Shown here: piece by piece, positions 1 to 12,960 of the stretch
Numbering within the stretch: the stretch's first letter is position 1
Layout of the letters: each line of letters opens with the position of its first letter
Source: Gnetum montanum
Lineage: Eukaryota > Streptophyta > Gnetopsida > Gnetales > Gnetaceae
NCBI GenBank assembly: GCA_015680685.1
Contig: MNCI01023831.1
Location: 5,532-69,531, forward strand
Reading direction: 5' to 3'
Length of the DNA: 64,000 nucleotides
Notes under the pieces: model-generated
The model's database searches: none
Told to the model about the DNA's origin: nothing
What the model saw: only the letters and a program-made list of their open reading frames with translations
Made by a program: the position numbers and the translations under genes

Positions 1-244
1 GTTTTGTGGAATAATGAATTGCTTATTCTCATGTTTTCTTCCAATAATGCAAGCACCTCTGTAGCATTTGCTTGCATATATTATCAACCTTTATTTGACA
101 CAGTCTTAATTTTTAAAAAGAAGCTTTTATCATCAGGATTATTTATCATTCTTTTCCCAAAAACTTCACAAGACTGGACTGTAAATTTTAACCAGAGATT
201 TTCTGCTCATTTTTTAAACAAATCCTTCTTGACTGCTCCATGTA

Positions 245-586
245 ATGGCCAATTGTGCCAACACTTACCATCCCCAAGCTAATGATCAAGGTAAGGTTAC
301 CAAGAGGGAAATCACAAGGATACTAACAAGAATTGTTAGCAAGTATAGGAAGGATTGGAGTACAAAGCTCAACGATGCCCTTTGGGCCTATAGCTCAACA
401 TGGAAACTTCCTATAGGCTACTCTTCCTATGAGCTTCTGTATGAAAAATTTCCAACACTTCCTATTTAATCTAAGCTTCGTACACTTTCAACTACTTGTG
501 ACCTTAACCTTGACTTATAGCTAGCCCAAAAAGAAAGACTAATGAATCTCAACCTTCTAGACAAAAATCAATTAGCAACCTTATAA
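245..586 (+). pseudogene. Athila-type Ty3/gypsy integrase, C-terminal relic
   Basis: This encodes the tail of a retrotransposon integrase, which would insert element cDNA into host DNA. The reading frame shows the hallmark YHPQAN motif, then RKDWSTKLNDALWAY and PIGYSSYELLYEK, the usual end of the Athila/Tat integrase core. It ends at a TAA at 467-469. The same frame continues with LRTLSTTCDLNLDL, an internal TAG, and LAQKERLMNLNLLDKNQLA. This matches the region that normally follows the core, so the TAA is a nonsense mutation. The first two catalytic acidic residues would lie upstream, outside the window or lost. Seen: motifs and stops. Known: motif order in the family. Athila rather than Tat is inferred from motif style and from the ~1.9 kb gap to the 3' LTR. 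Confidence 0.85.
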
Positions 587-2439
587 TCTAATTTTTGTTT
601 TATACCATCATTAGTACATTTGTTTTTTCTTGAAAATTTTACACTTTCTTTTATATTTTCTTTTGTTTGATGTGATTTTCTAACCTTTTGTTAATAAGTG
701 TCAATTACATTGCTAATGTGTTGCTTGATGGTGGTATGTACTTTCTTGTTATTTGATTGTTGGTTTCTAGTTTCTAGCTTTGAATTTTGTTACTAATATT
801 TAGTACATGGTTTCTTTTTCATGCAATAGGCAGTGAGTCCACAACATCCACCTGTCCACAAACTCTATGGTTTTCTTTGTTTTGGAAATATGTAGTCCCT
901 TTTTTATTAATAAAACTTTAATAAATTTGTGACTTTGGTAGTTTCTAGAATTGAGAAGGATTTAAATGTTTGAACAGGGTGTGGTTTCAAATGGATTTAG
1001 TATTCTTTGTACTTTTTTGTTTGCCTAGGTGTATGGGTGTTTTCATGGATTTCTTACCATTCCATGTCTACCAATAAAAGAAAGTTGAATAAGTCCTTGC
1101 ATGGTGTGGTTCTCATCACAAAAAAATAATAAAAATAAAAAAATCAATGAGGATTCAAAGCTTACCCCTTGGATAAAATAAATGCATGTGTCTTTGCATG
1201 GTGTGGTTCCCATTTAAGAAAAACAATAGAAATTCAAAGCACACCCCTTAGACAGAATAAACAGGCTACAAGCACTGGTTATGGGACTAGTTCCCTCTAA
1301 CTAAGATCCTTTCTCACTTCCTACTTCTTCTCCAATAAGGAATAGTTTTTGTTCTATGAGAGCACTCTTGTGTCTCAGGGGATGAACTGGTCTTAGAATG
1401 ATGATGTGAAGTCACTGAACGTGGCTGGTTTTGGTCTAGATTAAGGATGGATCCTATCAAGTCATTTAACAACAAAATCCACAAGGAGGCTTCATGTGAC
1501 CTTAATTAGGAACTCCATTCCACTCTCTCTCATCCATAAATTATTTCCATATCTCACCTCATTTCCAATTTCATGTTCTGGTTCAATGTCCTAGTTTGAT
1601 GTGGTAGAAATCTTGGTTAGTTTCCTCTAGGTTTTTGTACTTAACCTTCTATAATCATTAATCATCCATGGAGTCCACAAACTCTTTGGTTTGAAGTTAT
1701 GCAAGTGCATAAAAGGCCTGTGCCTACTCTGGGGAGGACCCACTTGCATATCGTTTGGTTCGGTTAGTTAAGTTCTTTATCCTTATACACTTTTACAATC
1801 AAATTCCTTTTGTTTACCCCATTAATGAGATCCAATTGTTGCCATTTTTACAATATTTTTTAGTGAACATTTTTTTTATTATTGTGAATTCTTATACCCT
1901 CTTCAAATATTTCTTTGTGTTAAACATTTTTCCAATTTAATGGACTACTTATCTAATTTACATTCTTTGTCAACCTCCTCACTAACACTATGAAAGGAAT
2001 CAATCTAACACAATCACAACTTAGCTGAGTGTAGCCACCAATGAGACCAAGCATTTCACTACTATGTGTTATAAATTACATACTAATTCATGATTTTGCT
2101 ATGATTGCAGTGGAAAGCATGAACTGGAAGTGGAACTATCTTCACTGAGGACGATGTGACAATATCACACAATGAGAAATGTTCATGATCATTGGATCTT
2201 CTCTCTCATTCTTTTGCTACAAGAGGAGTTGGATGTCATTGTTATCCAAGGTATTCGCTTCTCTTATTAGAAACACCCCATTTTGTAAAAATTGTAATTC
2301 CATACACTTGGGCACTCAGAGTCTATATGTCCCATTTGAGTCAATCAGTATGTCAATCAATAATCTCATACCTAACCAATATAGTATGTTGTAAAGAACT
2401 TGTTCCTCCTCTTCTTCACTTGAGGACAAATTTTCATTC
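587..2439 (+). mobile_element. Athila-like element, 3' internal non-coding region
   Basis: This stretch lies between the integrase relic and the polypurine tract and has no convincing ORF. Much of it reappears reverse-complemented at about 61.85-64.0 kb. Examples are the 'gcatggtgtggttctca' block near 1100, the 'ccctctaactaag' block near 1290 and the 'ggaggacccacttgcat' block near 1730. The long gap between integrase and LTR is typical of Athila-type elements, where an envelope-like ORF often sits. No such ORF can be read here. Confidence 0.7.
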
Positions 2440-2452
2440 AATCATGGGGGTA
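2440..2452 (+). other. Polypurine tract of the Athila-like element
   Basis: The block catgggggta lies directly before the LTR start TGATG. The same block precedes the minus-strand LTR at 61838, and the shared position supports its role as primer for plus-strand DNA synthesis. Confidence 0.65.
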
Positions 2453-3270
2453 TGATGAAATGTGTTTCTATCTACTCTAATGTTGGATACACAACATTAG
2501 AGCTATGACATTAGGGTCTTGGTCCAACGTCGGGGTATATATCTCAGCCTATAAATATAGCACCTAGGCTCTAGTTTTTCATTAGTTAGTTTTCAATTTT
2601 GAAGTTAGTTTATTTTTGTTAGAGTTAGAATATTTTCTGTGTGCCTGCAGAAGGATTCTAAGTGTGTGCGGTTCTTTGTTTGAGCACTAATGTACCTGAG
2701 CACAACAATGTGATGGGAATAAAACAAACTCTTTTGACAATCCTTGCAACATTGAGAATAGATTAATATTTTCTTTAATGCATTTTACTTTCTTTCTCTT
2801 TACTTTAATGCATTCAAATTAAGCAATTTATTTCCAGTTGTTAATGAACATAAGCATGACCACTTTGAGCATACATATAGTACTTGGTAACCCAGCAATG
2901 CTTAATGTTTGGTAGCCCAATAGTGCTATATGTGTTTAAGATGTGTTCAAGAAAGTGGGGTAGTTACTTGTGTTAGCCTAGATAGGCAATAATGACTTAG
3001 ATTTTAAATTACTCTACTCTTCATTCTTGTTGTAGGCAATCAAATCTATAAAATATGAAATAAGAAAAATCATCTAGCTCAATTAAACTTAACCATACCC
3101 TTGAGCCTCAGAAGCATAGTTGAGAAGACAACAAACATTCTCAATGCTCATTTCACTTCCTAGAAGAGCTAGTGTACTAGATAACTATAGGTCCACAGAA
3201 TTCAAATGAATCATGTGCAACACCTTAATGATCCGCATGGTTGGGTGTAGGGGTACCTCATTGCTCATCA
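2453..3270 (+). repeat. Athila-like LTR (818 bp)
   Basis: This is bounded by TGATG after the polypurine tract and by CTCATCA at the right end. Both ends were fixed by comparison with the minus-strand copy at 61034-61838. Shared internal landmarks are a TATA box (ctataaata at about 2549), a 'gagcactaatgtacc' block near 2683, 'agcatgaccactttgagcat' near 2853 and paired 'ttggtaaccca' blocks near 2885-2920. Related full or partial copies lie at about 9030-9876, 39810-40060 (-), 54800-55238 (-), 60172-61030 and 61034-61838 (-). Confidence 0.75.
2549..2558 (+). promoter_or_regulatory. TATA box of the Athila-like LTR
   Basis: ctataaatat lies about 100 bp into the LTR. Equivalent TATA boxes sit at matching places in the LTR copies at about 60327 (+) and 61750 (-). 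This supports a retrotransposon promoter, probably inactive in this decayed copy. Confidence 0.5.
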
Positions 3271-5339
3271 ATTGGAATTAGGTTATTGGTATCTGTGGAA
3301 GCTGATGTACTCCATGAACATGATTCATCTTGAACATAATGCATCTCAAATGATGGTTCATGATTCATCATTGATTATGGCATGTAGTTCATCATTAGAT
3401 CATGTTCAATCCTTGATTTTGATTTGCACTAAGTCATGGTTTACTCATATACCAACTATGACATCTCATTTCTAGATGTCATAAAGAACATCAAACATAC
3501 CATATATTTGATGTTATGGATATTAAACATAATAAGGACAATACATAAGTAAATAAAAATGAATTGTAGATTCTACTAAAGGACAAAGAAGTTCCACATG
3601 AAGTTGTTCTTTTGAATGAAATACATAAGGAAAATCCAATGAATAGTTATCTAGAATATTTGCTTTGCAATTCATTGATAGAAGCATGAACATATAAAAA
3701 ATTATACATTTTAGTCAAACAAGGTCTTAGAGTAGCATATCTAATCCAATGGAACATTAATTCATGTCCATAGATGAAACAAGTTTTTAATTTATTAGTA
3801 ATGCACAAAAAATCATGCAATAGAAAATAATAAAAAATGGTATTAAGCATAAAATACTAGGAGAGCTATATGTGGATAAGAAGCTAATGATGAACATGAA
3901 CACAAATAGTCAATAGTCATTTATAATTCAATAGCTCCATGTAAATAAGGTTGTTATAAATAATAGTATTATAGTTAAGAGTACGAAGTTACATGGAAAA
4001 GAGGTGTGAAACATCTTGGAGGATGATCCATAACATTCCATATAGCACATTCTACAAACATTTGAACAAATCCGAAAAGGAACATGTAGCATTAAAACAT
4101 GGAAATTTGGAAAAAAATAAAATCAAGGGCACATAAGTTTACTACTATTCATATTATAGAGCAATTACTTGAAGAATTAGCATATCACTCATCAAATCTA
4201 TCATGACAAGTAAAGAAGGGTAAAACATTAGCTCTAATTAAATTATTACAGATGACAATGAATCAATTAATTCTACTAAAGAAGTTTGTAAACATGATAT
4301 TTAAAGCTATGGAACTACTAGTTATGAGTAGAAGTTTGATGTCCAAATTGTTTAACAAGAATTTCCCAAATGTGATTTTCACCAAGGCTTATTATTTTTT
4401 CATTTTTTGTGCATGTCAAAATCTAGATTATCATAGGACATGTACCTACCATCATATTAAAAGGAACATCAATTGAAGCTTCAATGTTCATCTAGCAATG
4501 GAGGGTCTTAGGAGGATTGGTGGATGAGTGAAAGCCTCACCTATTTAAGTGGTTACAGCCAAGCTCAAACCCAAGTCTTTAACTTAAGAAATGAACACCT
4601 TACCATCACTTCAATTGATAGTCCCTACCTATAGCCATGTTTTAAAAAGAAAAAATTCAACTATAGCATGCATAGCATTTAGACTGTGTCATAATCTATA
4701 TACATACATATTAGACTCATTAAGATTTTGCCATTAGACACTGAGACAGAGTTGAGCATTTTACATGATAAAATGAATAAAAATTAAATATCTTTTCCAA
4801 CACTACTACTTGTTCCAAAGGATGTCTTAAGAAAGGAGAAGTTTTAGTTTTCACTAATAGGTATCCTTGTGCATGTAAAAGGAAACTAAGGCTTTGAACA
4901 TTTCTCATCATGTTATGCTTGAATGGATTCATAATTCATCATCACATCTTTAGCCAAGTATTTGAGATATTTTGAAATAAAACCAACGAGAAGACTAGGA
5001 GATCTCATTCCATGACAAGAACCTCATTCTATTGTTGAATATGCATTGTTAGATATCTCAATCATATATAACAATAACAAAAAATATCAACATACATTAT
5101 AGAAGAATAAAAGTAGATAATAAACATTAACTCTCTACTAGGAACATATTCCTACATATGGATAATTATGGAGGTGATAAAAAAATATGTATTTTTGTTC
5201 CTATTATTATTAACTACTAGAAAGATCTTTAGTGTGATTGAACTAGGATTCTTGTTAGTTGGTCACATGTATGAAGAGATTTATAGAAGATTTAGGAGAT
5301 TATCATAAGTTAGTAGAAAAATTATATATATAATTTTCC
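3271..5339. other. AT-rich stretch with scattered coding-like fragments
   Basis: No recognised gene. A run of 'atgattcatca' motifs lies at 3310-3400. Two + strand stretches read as protein-like over tens of codons, at about 3565-3690 and about 4246-4430, but stops and frame changes break them and I recognise no family. The block at 4461-4620 shares a 'ggtggatgagt' core and flanking 'ggaacatca' with 20585-20700, suggesting a dispersed short repeat. Confidence 0.4.
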
Positions 5340-6212
5340 TGAGCTTATGGATATGTATTGTAGAGTGGACTTTGATAGTGGGTAAAATTATAGTCCATAT
5401 CTTCTTGAGCAAGTATATGACTTTGAAGGCTACTTATAAGAATAGATGTCAAATCCAATGAAAAACATGGTAGGAGTAAAAAAAAACTCATTATATGAAA
5501 TTCCACATGAAAGATGATATGTTAGTTATGAATTGGAAAAGAAACATCAAAGTGAAAGTATGGTTAGATCCAGTAGAACTATGGATAAAAAATGGTCAAC
5601 CATATATCTCATTTAGTGATCCACGAATTCTTCCATTAGTAAGTATGCTTGATAATGAGTTAGAGAACATTGGAGAAGACATAGATATGTACATAAGATT
5701 TAAGAATGAGGAAATAAAAAAGCATCCAAACAATGATGATAGATTTATTTGGAATAAATTAATTAAATGTTAAAAGTGAGTGATCAATCATTTGGGTGAA
5801 CTGCAAGATCCATAATAGTTTTATCCACAATTGTACTAGACATTCTAGCTAATGATACACCAAATCAATATCATCATTGGAGCAAGTGAACTAGATATTG
5901 ATAGGATTGTAGATGAAGAGAAAGCACATGTTGTTCATAAAAGATCTAGATTGAATAAAATCATTCTATCCACATATTAACATAAAAGTTAAAACAATGA
6001 TGTTAGTACATGTGGGAAATGAAGAGGATCTAACATGGATCAGCCATTGTATTAACATTTTAGTTGATAATGACAAGAAAATTAAGGAGGTGGTTTTAGA
6101 ATAGTACAAGAAACATGAGCATTTTAAAAAAACCATTGTTAGAAAGGAAATGATATTTCAATTCAATGGACATGAGGAAGAAAAACCTACATCCAAATAC
6201 AAATGTTTATAG
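5340..6212 (+). pseudogene. Unidentified protein-coding relic
   Basis: Three consecutive stretches have amino-acid composition typical of real protein. About 5340-5440 contains LMDMYCRVDFDSG and LLEQVYDFEGYL. 5495-5773 is an open frame of 92 codons including VKVWLDPVELWIKNGQPYI and MLDNELENIGEDIDMYIRF. 5970-6212 contains HVGNEEDLTWISHCINILV and a lysine/glutamate-rich end with one TAG. They are joined only by frame changes and stops, so this looks like one broken gene of at least 290 codons. No retrotransposon motif (YxDD, zinc knuckle, DDE) is visible and I do not recognise the family. It could be a viral relic, an unusual transposon ORF or a host gene. Confidence 0.4.
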
Positions 6213-6587
6213 CTAGGAGTCTAACATAGAAGACTTAAGAAAAGTAAAAATTTACAAAAAAGGAAAAACAATAGTGGAAGATCTACTAAAAATTATTTAA
6301 TTAATAAATATATTAGTTTCTAAGGATTAATAAACTTAGTTAAGACATTTCCTTTTAAAAAATGCCCGTTGTCATTATATGTCGAAAAATACAAGTTTGA
6401 TTCCCATAAAAATTATTAATAGATTTCTTTAAATAAGAGGGACAAAACTATTTGAAATAACATTATTTATATACTAAAATTTCCAAGATTACTACTGGAA
6501 ATATACTTGATGTTTACCCAAGTTTATTATCTACAATAAAAAGGTACTTGATTATCATTTGTTTTAAACTATATTAAGTAATAAGCA

Positions 6588-8985
6588 CATAATATATAAC
6601 CAAAAAGGATCTAGACATTCTACAAAATTTGAAGTAAAAAGTCAAAAGTATTCAATGATAATAGGAATCTATTTTTCCAACATTAATTGTATTTTTCATT
6701 TTTAATGAAAATAATGTTATATGTTTGCACCACATGGCCCTTGTGCTCTGGATTTTGTTAGAAATTCTTAGCAACCTGAGGTTTTTCTAAAACTCTCATG
6801 ATGTATGATTTGTAATCATGAATACCTACTTAAACTATTTTTAGCACAAAGTACATATGATATTTTTTATTTTTGGCTAAATGTTAGTTGCAAGGAAATT
6901 TAAATTAGATTGCAAAATGATTCTTTTGGTTTTAGGTCCTATAGTGGGTGGGATAAAAAACACACTTCTATGCATTGTTCTTATTCTAATGTTTATCATG
7001 TGAATTGAAATAACTTTTCCCTCTTTATTTTGCACTATAAAATTCTATTTGTGGACTTTTACCTCATTAAAATGTTAACTAAAGTATTGGGAGTGTTTGA
7101 ATGGAGATTTCTATTTTGTTGTAAACTTTGTGATGATATGCATTACTTATTATTTGTAGGTAAACATAAAATAATATTCCTTTTAATTCGTAGGCATGCA
7201 CTTGAAGATTAGTGTACTGCATGTAACTCCTAACTCTTAAATTGAAATTAGGTGTTCATGGATACTAAACATGATAAATGTTCATGCACTCAATGATTAG
7301 TACAAAGTGCATGAAAATAAATGTGTGTTTATGAATTGAAAGAAATATTTTCATGTTCCCTTACAAATAGAAAGCAAAGCATATTGTCATAAAATTTACA
7401 ATAGAATCTAAAACATAGAAATCTCCATTGAAACATTTGTAGTGCTCAAGTTAACATTTTAGTGAGGTAAAAGTCTAATAATAAGATTTCATAGTGCAAA
7501 ATAGAGAAGAAAAAGTTAATGTAAGTTAAATGATAAGAAACAACATGAGAAGAATATGTATTAGCATGTTTTTTTATCCTACTAATAATGAGACTTGAAA
7601 CCAAAAAAATCAATTTGCAACATTGTTTAAATTTTTTAAAAGCTAAAGTTTACCTAGAAGTAAAAAACATCATTTGTAGTTCATACTAAAAAATATTTTA
7701 GCATGTATTTGAGATAACAAATTTCTAAGAATTTGATGGAAGTTTCGGAAAAGCTAAGTATTTCAAGTAAAATTGCTAAGTCATATGTTTCGGAAAATTA
7801 AAGTAAAATTAAATAGGATTCCTTTACTTAAAGTATTTCCGAACATTAAAATTAAAGTATTTTACTTGAAATCAATGCATATCATCACAATGTTTACATC
7901 AAAATCCATGACATATAAATCTCCATTCAAACATTTGCAGTGCTTCGATTAATAGTTTAATGAGGTGAAAATCCATGGATAGAATTTTATAGTGGAAAAT
8001 AGAACGGAAAAAGTTATTGCAATTCACATGATAAATAATAGATAAAGAAGAATATATTAAAGGATGTTTTTTATCCCACTCCGAATGGGACTTGAAATCA
8101 AAAGAATCATTTTGCAATCCTATTTAAAATTCCTTGTAACTAAAATTTACCAAGAAATAAAAAACATCATCTATACTTTGTGCTAGAAACGATTTGAGTA
8201 GGTATTCAAGATTATGAATCATTCATCATTAGAGTTTTAGAAAAGCTTTGGGTTGTTAAGAATTTCTAATAAAATCCAAGGCACAAGGTCGTGTAGTGCA
8301 AATACATAACATTATTTTCATTAAAAATGAGAAATAATATAATTTTTTAAAAAATAGATTTACATTATTTTTGAATTCTTTTGACTTTTTGCTTCAAATT
8401 TTTTAGAATGTCTAGCTCCACATTGATTATATATTATGTTAGTGCGGTTCATTTTGTAACAATACAAATTTCTAAGTATGTTATTCACTATAGTACATCT
8501 TGATGTAGCAATAAGAATTTCTTGAGACTAGGAGTATGTTCCCACTACATAGCCCTATGCCCTAAATCTTGTTAGAAATTCCTAGCAACTAATAGCTTTT
8601 TAAAAACTCTCATGTAGTATGATTTGTAATCTTGAATACTTATTTAAATCTTTCTCATTGCAAAGTACAAATGATATTTCTATATATCTAGGTAAATTGT
8701 AGTTGAGAGGGAATTTAAATAGGACAAAAAAAGAATTCTTTTGGTTGCAAGTCCCTTTGTGGGAGGGATAAAAAAACACGCTTATACATATTCTTTTTTT
8801 GTTGTTGTTTATCATATGAATTGAAGAAACTTTTCCTTCTTTATTGTACATTGTGAAATTATATTATTTGATATTTACCTCATTGAAACTTTAATTGGAG
8901 TACTAGGACTATATGAATGGAGATTTTTGAATCCTAGATTTTGTTATAAATTGTATGATGATATGCATTATTTTCTATCTACTAA
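6588..8985. repeat. Foldback structure: four copies of one repeat in +,-,-,+ order
   Basis: One unit occurs at about 6588-7145 (+), 7376-7720 (-), 7873-8438 (-) and 8545-8985 (+). Shared blocks include 'gttagaaattc.tagcaac', 'tatgatttgtaatc', 'gggataaaaaac', 'ttgcactataaaatt' and 'gatgatatgcatta'. Copies 1 and 3 are the longest and form an imperfect inverted repeat of about 560 bp per arm. No transposase ORF lies within. This arrangement resembles foldback-type non-autonomous elements, or repeated nesting of one MITE-like unit. The sequence does not tell which. Confidence 0.7.
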
Positions 8986-9029
8986 AAAACATGAAATAAG
9001 ATTTCTTTTGATAAAATCTTTAAATATGA

Positions 9030-9876
9030 AACCTACAATATCATATCAACAATATCATAGCTCTGCATTCGTCATCATAGATGCAATGTAGTATGCCATT
9101 GTTATGCTTATATATTCCAATTCACTATTGTGTTGAAAAATAGAACTTTCACTAACACTTAGCTAGATTCTTGCAGTTTGTTTTTGTAACTTAGACTTAG
9201 CAATGCCTACATTGTGGTATTTAATAGTTGTATGGTATCTTTATTCAAGTGGATTATTCTTAGGCACAATTCATGATTAGAAATAAAGATCAAGATTGTT
9301 TCTCAACAATGCAACATATGACTTAATTTAATTTTACTTTACTTTTTAGCATGTTTACCATTATTAAGTCTTTTAGATTTTTTATGTACTTTACTTTTCT
9401 CATGTTCATTAGTAAGGCAGAATAAGTATGACTGGTTTCATGTGTATAGTATAATTGTTTGGTAACCCAATAATAACTTTGCTTAATTCGCTAAGTAGTA
9501 AACTTACTTGGTAATCCCAGTAATAATTACATGAGCTCAAGATTGTGTACAACAAGCCAAGAACAAATAAGTTATTGCCATAAGCTAGAATAGTTTTCTA
9601 TTCTTATTTCACTTAGACTTAGATTTTATCACCACATTTGCATCATGTTTACACATAGCTTTAATTTGATCCAAACAACATCAAAATATCATATAGCTCA
9701 CTAAGAGTTAAACCATACAACTTGCACTTTGCTAAATCTATGTAAGAAGACAATGATCATGAATAGAACATCAACTACTAGTAAATTTACATTGTCCATA
9801 CACAGATTACCATCAGGTTGTACATGAACACTTGTGACTTGTATAGTTGAGTGTTGGAATACCTAACTGGTCATCA
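9030..9876 (+). repeat. Athila-like LTR, diverged copy
   Basis: Recognised by the paired 'ttggtaacccaataat' and 'ttggtaatcccagtaat' blocks near 9460-9520, 'agaagacaatgatcat' near 9747 and the end block 'gagtgttggaatacc...ggtcatca'. These are in the same order as the LTR at 2453-3270. A TATA-like cttatatatt lies near 9108. The left boundary is uncertain. Confidence 0.55.
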
Positions 9877-9935
9877 TTGGCATCGTTGGCATGGATCAAA
9901 CTTGGGTCACCCATGTAATAGGTGGGAATACTCAT

Positions 9936-11469
9936 TGTAACACCTAAAAAACTTGGTTGCTGGAAAATCAAAAATTCCAAGTGAAACAACCTAACCTTGG
10001 ATACCATGGACCTCCAAGAAATAGGATCAAAGGCACCCTGGATGGTCTTGTTGATTACCCAAGGACTTAAAAAAGTGTAAAGAGTACAAATGAATTAAAT
10101 GAACAATGAAAATCTAATCCAAGAGAAAGCACAAAATTTTAATTTGAAATAAACTTGCACAAATAAATTAAGTACTGATTTTTATCAAAATAATAAAAAT
10201 GTTGTAAGAGTAGATTTCCAAGATGTACAAGTGTGTGCTTAGATGCACAAGGAGTTGCTCAAATGGTGCTTGAAGTCTAGTGAAACCAGAAGGTTGTGTT
10301 TTGCATGATCTAGGTGCTTTCAATCTCTAACTTCTAGAAACTCCTCACTAGTTCTTAGATGTAGATCTACTGCATTGGTTGTAAAATTGGTTGAAAAATG
10401 TTTTACTTTTTTGCTAATGGGAAATGCAATAAGAGTCTCCAATGCTTAGCCAATTACTAATTTGCCAAAAAGTCCTTTCAAAGTGTTGAAATTTGATTTA
10501 AATATATTGTTGGTGTTCAATTTGTTGCTGCAAATTTTCTACCATGTTGCTAACAGATTAAAATCATGTGAAGGTATGGCATGCCTGCAACTCCAATGTA
10601 GTTTCCATTTATGGTATGTTTTGATGCACCTAGGGCCATCAAAACCACACTAGATACTAAAAATAGTAACCAAAGTTTTGGTACTTCACTAGCTTTATTG
10701 CATCGGCACTAGCTTTGTTGCAACTACACTAGCTTTGGAGCATCTATGTTGGCTTTGTTGCAGCTACACTAGCTTTGGAGCATCTGCATTGGGAATTATA
10801 GTGACTACATTAGCCATGGAGAAATTGATTAGAATCATAGTGACTATGCTAGCTTTGGAGCATCTACGCTAGACATTATAGTGACTAAATTGGCCATGGA
10901 AAAACTACTAAGAATCATAGTGACTACATTGGCCATGGCTGGGAAAGTGAAAACCTCAACCATTTCAACATTTGCTTCATGAAAAAATGGAAACCTAATA
11001 TCTCCTATTCTAGCCTTATGGAACACCATTGGTAATTATGGTAATTACACTAGCCATGGCTGGGAAAATAAAAATTCAACACCACCAACATTGGGGGGTA
11101 GGTCGTTCCAGCGTAGTTAAGGCTATACCTTCACAAAACCCCATGAGAATTACAATTTTCATAGTCCAAAAGGCATTTTTAACCTTCCCAACCCCAAATA
11201 TAGACATGGCATGACTTTTTCCACTTAGGAAGTGAGGCTATGACAACTTATGAGGCATTTTTTCAACCCAAAAAGTTAAAGTATGTGAAATTGCATCTCA
11301 TGAATTACAATCTTCATATTTTATAATAAAATTCTAGCCTTGGGTTTAAAGGTGAGATTATAAACTACAACATATAAGATTTATTGATGGTGTTTCATTT
11401 GCCCCTCTTTATTGATGTTTGGAGGATGGACTCAAGAAACATCAATAAAGAATACAAAACACCATTGTA
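9936..11469 (-). repeat. Tat-clade LTR, minus strand (about 1.5 kb)
   Basis: Read on the minus strand it starts TACAATGGTGTTTTG (decayed TG) after a purine-rich tract at about 11470-11500, and ends ...GTTACA at 9936. It matches the + LTR at 52170 in several blocks. These are the terminal stem-loop (11390-11465), the 'caatctcacatac' and 'tgcctcata' blocks (11240-11310), 'gttactatttttagta' near 10655, and the 'ccttgggt...' to 'gatcc' block near 10025-10065. It holds its own tandem array (10665-10960). The flanks ctcat and ggtcc do not match, so it is the 3' LTR of a minus-strand element, not a solo LTR. Confidence 0.65.
10665..10960. repeat. Tandem array inside the minus-strand Tat LTR
   Basis: Units built on 'cactagctttggagcat' (about 20 bp) grade into a longer period carrying 'atcatagtgactacattggccatgg'-like blocks. 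Roughly 10-14 imperfect units. This array sits at the place in the LTR where other copies carry unrelated arrays. Confidence 0.6.
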
Positions 11470-12190
11470 GGTCCATCACCAATGTTCCCTCTCCATGCTT
11501 GATTCAATAGTATCGAACCATGGCAAAAAAGTGCTTGTGATGATGGGATTAATTGTTATGATGAGATGATATAGGTTAAAGGCTACATTTGGTCATAAAG
11601 GAGTGGTCACATGGATTAACAATGAATTCCTAATGTTGACATCATGGTTATATCATGGCAATGAGATATTGGCTAGTTGATGTGGTCTTCATGCTTTGAA
11701 GTGTTGATCACTTAGTAATGTTTTTGAGGAACCAACACCTCACTCCAAGGTTTCTTTGATCATTAGGCTTCTTCCCTTGCTTGTTTGGAGATAGTGATTT
11801 TTCTTTTGGTCTTCATTGGTCTTTTAGCTTCTTAGAAATTTTCTTCCCCATTTTTTCTTTTTTCTTTTTGGGTAAAACCTTCATTGGGTTTCATTACCGA
11901 GGCTAGATTTGATTTGGTTTTCCTATTGAATGAGATGTGTTGCATTCAACAAACTTGAAGGTGAAGCATGACGAAGGAGATATCACATGGCCATAATGCA
12001 TGAATGTCAAACATTAAATCATCATTGTTGTTCAAGGTGAGGAAGGTTATAAGTAGGCTATAGCAATGATGTGAAACAAGCACTCTTGATATGGTAGGAT
12101 AAGCTACCTGAATCTTATGCATCAAGGCCACATAGTAACTTGCTACTTTAATGAGTTGCACCTCCACAATGATATCTCAAGCTTTAATCT
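11470..12190 (-). mobile_element. Tat element, 3' internal end (minus strand)
   Basis: Reverse-complemented, 11500-11560 matches the sequence just before the + LTR at 52170 ('cccatcatcacaagcac', 'ttgaat.aagcat', then the purine-rich tract). No coding motif is visible here, and the element appears truncated to the right. Confidence 0.5.
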
Positions 12191-12724
12191 GTGAGCACAA
12201 CTCCAAGAGGACAAGAGAACAAGACAAAGAAAACATGTTGTTACAATGTGATGCATAGGGTCACACTAGACAACTAGCCCACATTTGTGTTAAAACCTTT
12301 TACTTGGCTTGTTGGTGAATCTGCTTAAGATTTTGTTGCATGTCCTCCTAGGAAATATTGAATTTTCTCCACCATTGCATCCCTTGAAAATACTAACCAT
12401 GGTCTTCCAAATCTTCAAGAACTAATTTAGAAAATTTGTTTAGCATTGATATGCAACCTATGAGTGTACGTAATGAATTGGCATAAAGCTTTTGCTTTAA
12501 AAAGTAATAAATCACAGTCACACAATAATATTGAGCAAGGTGTTTTCATCTTCACCTTTAACTCATTAAGAAGAAAAGTTTTTTTGCACTCTTTCAATAT
12601 CTTTCTAAAGTTTAGCGCCGAGTTCAGGTCTTCAAAAAAGACATCTATACAATATAATAGGATAGATAATAGTTTGAAAATTTTGTTTTCAACAATGAAG
12701 TGTTAGCCTAGTGTTACGGATCTT

Positions 12725-12960
12725 ACCTTAGTAATCCCAAGTCACAAGTTCAATTTTACTAGGTAGCACTAAGTTATAAACTTCTAATCAATGTGCACAC
12801 AAGTTCAATTCTACTCAGTCACACTAAGTTATAAACTTTTAATGAATGTGCTAGCCACTAGGTAGCATTGAGTTATAAGCTTCTAGTCAATGTGCTCAAA
12901 GTTTCAATTCTACTAGTAGCACTAAGTTATAAACTTCTAATAAATGTGCTAGCCACCATA
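12725..12960. repeat. Tandem repeat, about 4 units of 55-65 bp
   Basis: The unit is approximately 'caagttcaattctactagg' followed by 'tagcactaagttataaactt' and 'ctaatcaatgtgct'. Four imperfect copies lie head to tail. The 'agttcaattct' block resembles a pol III B box, so a SINE-derived origin is possible but unproven. Confidence 0.6.
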
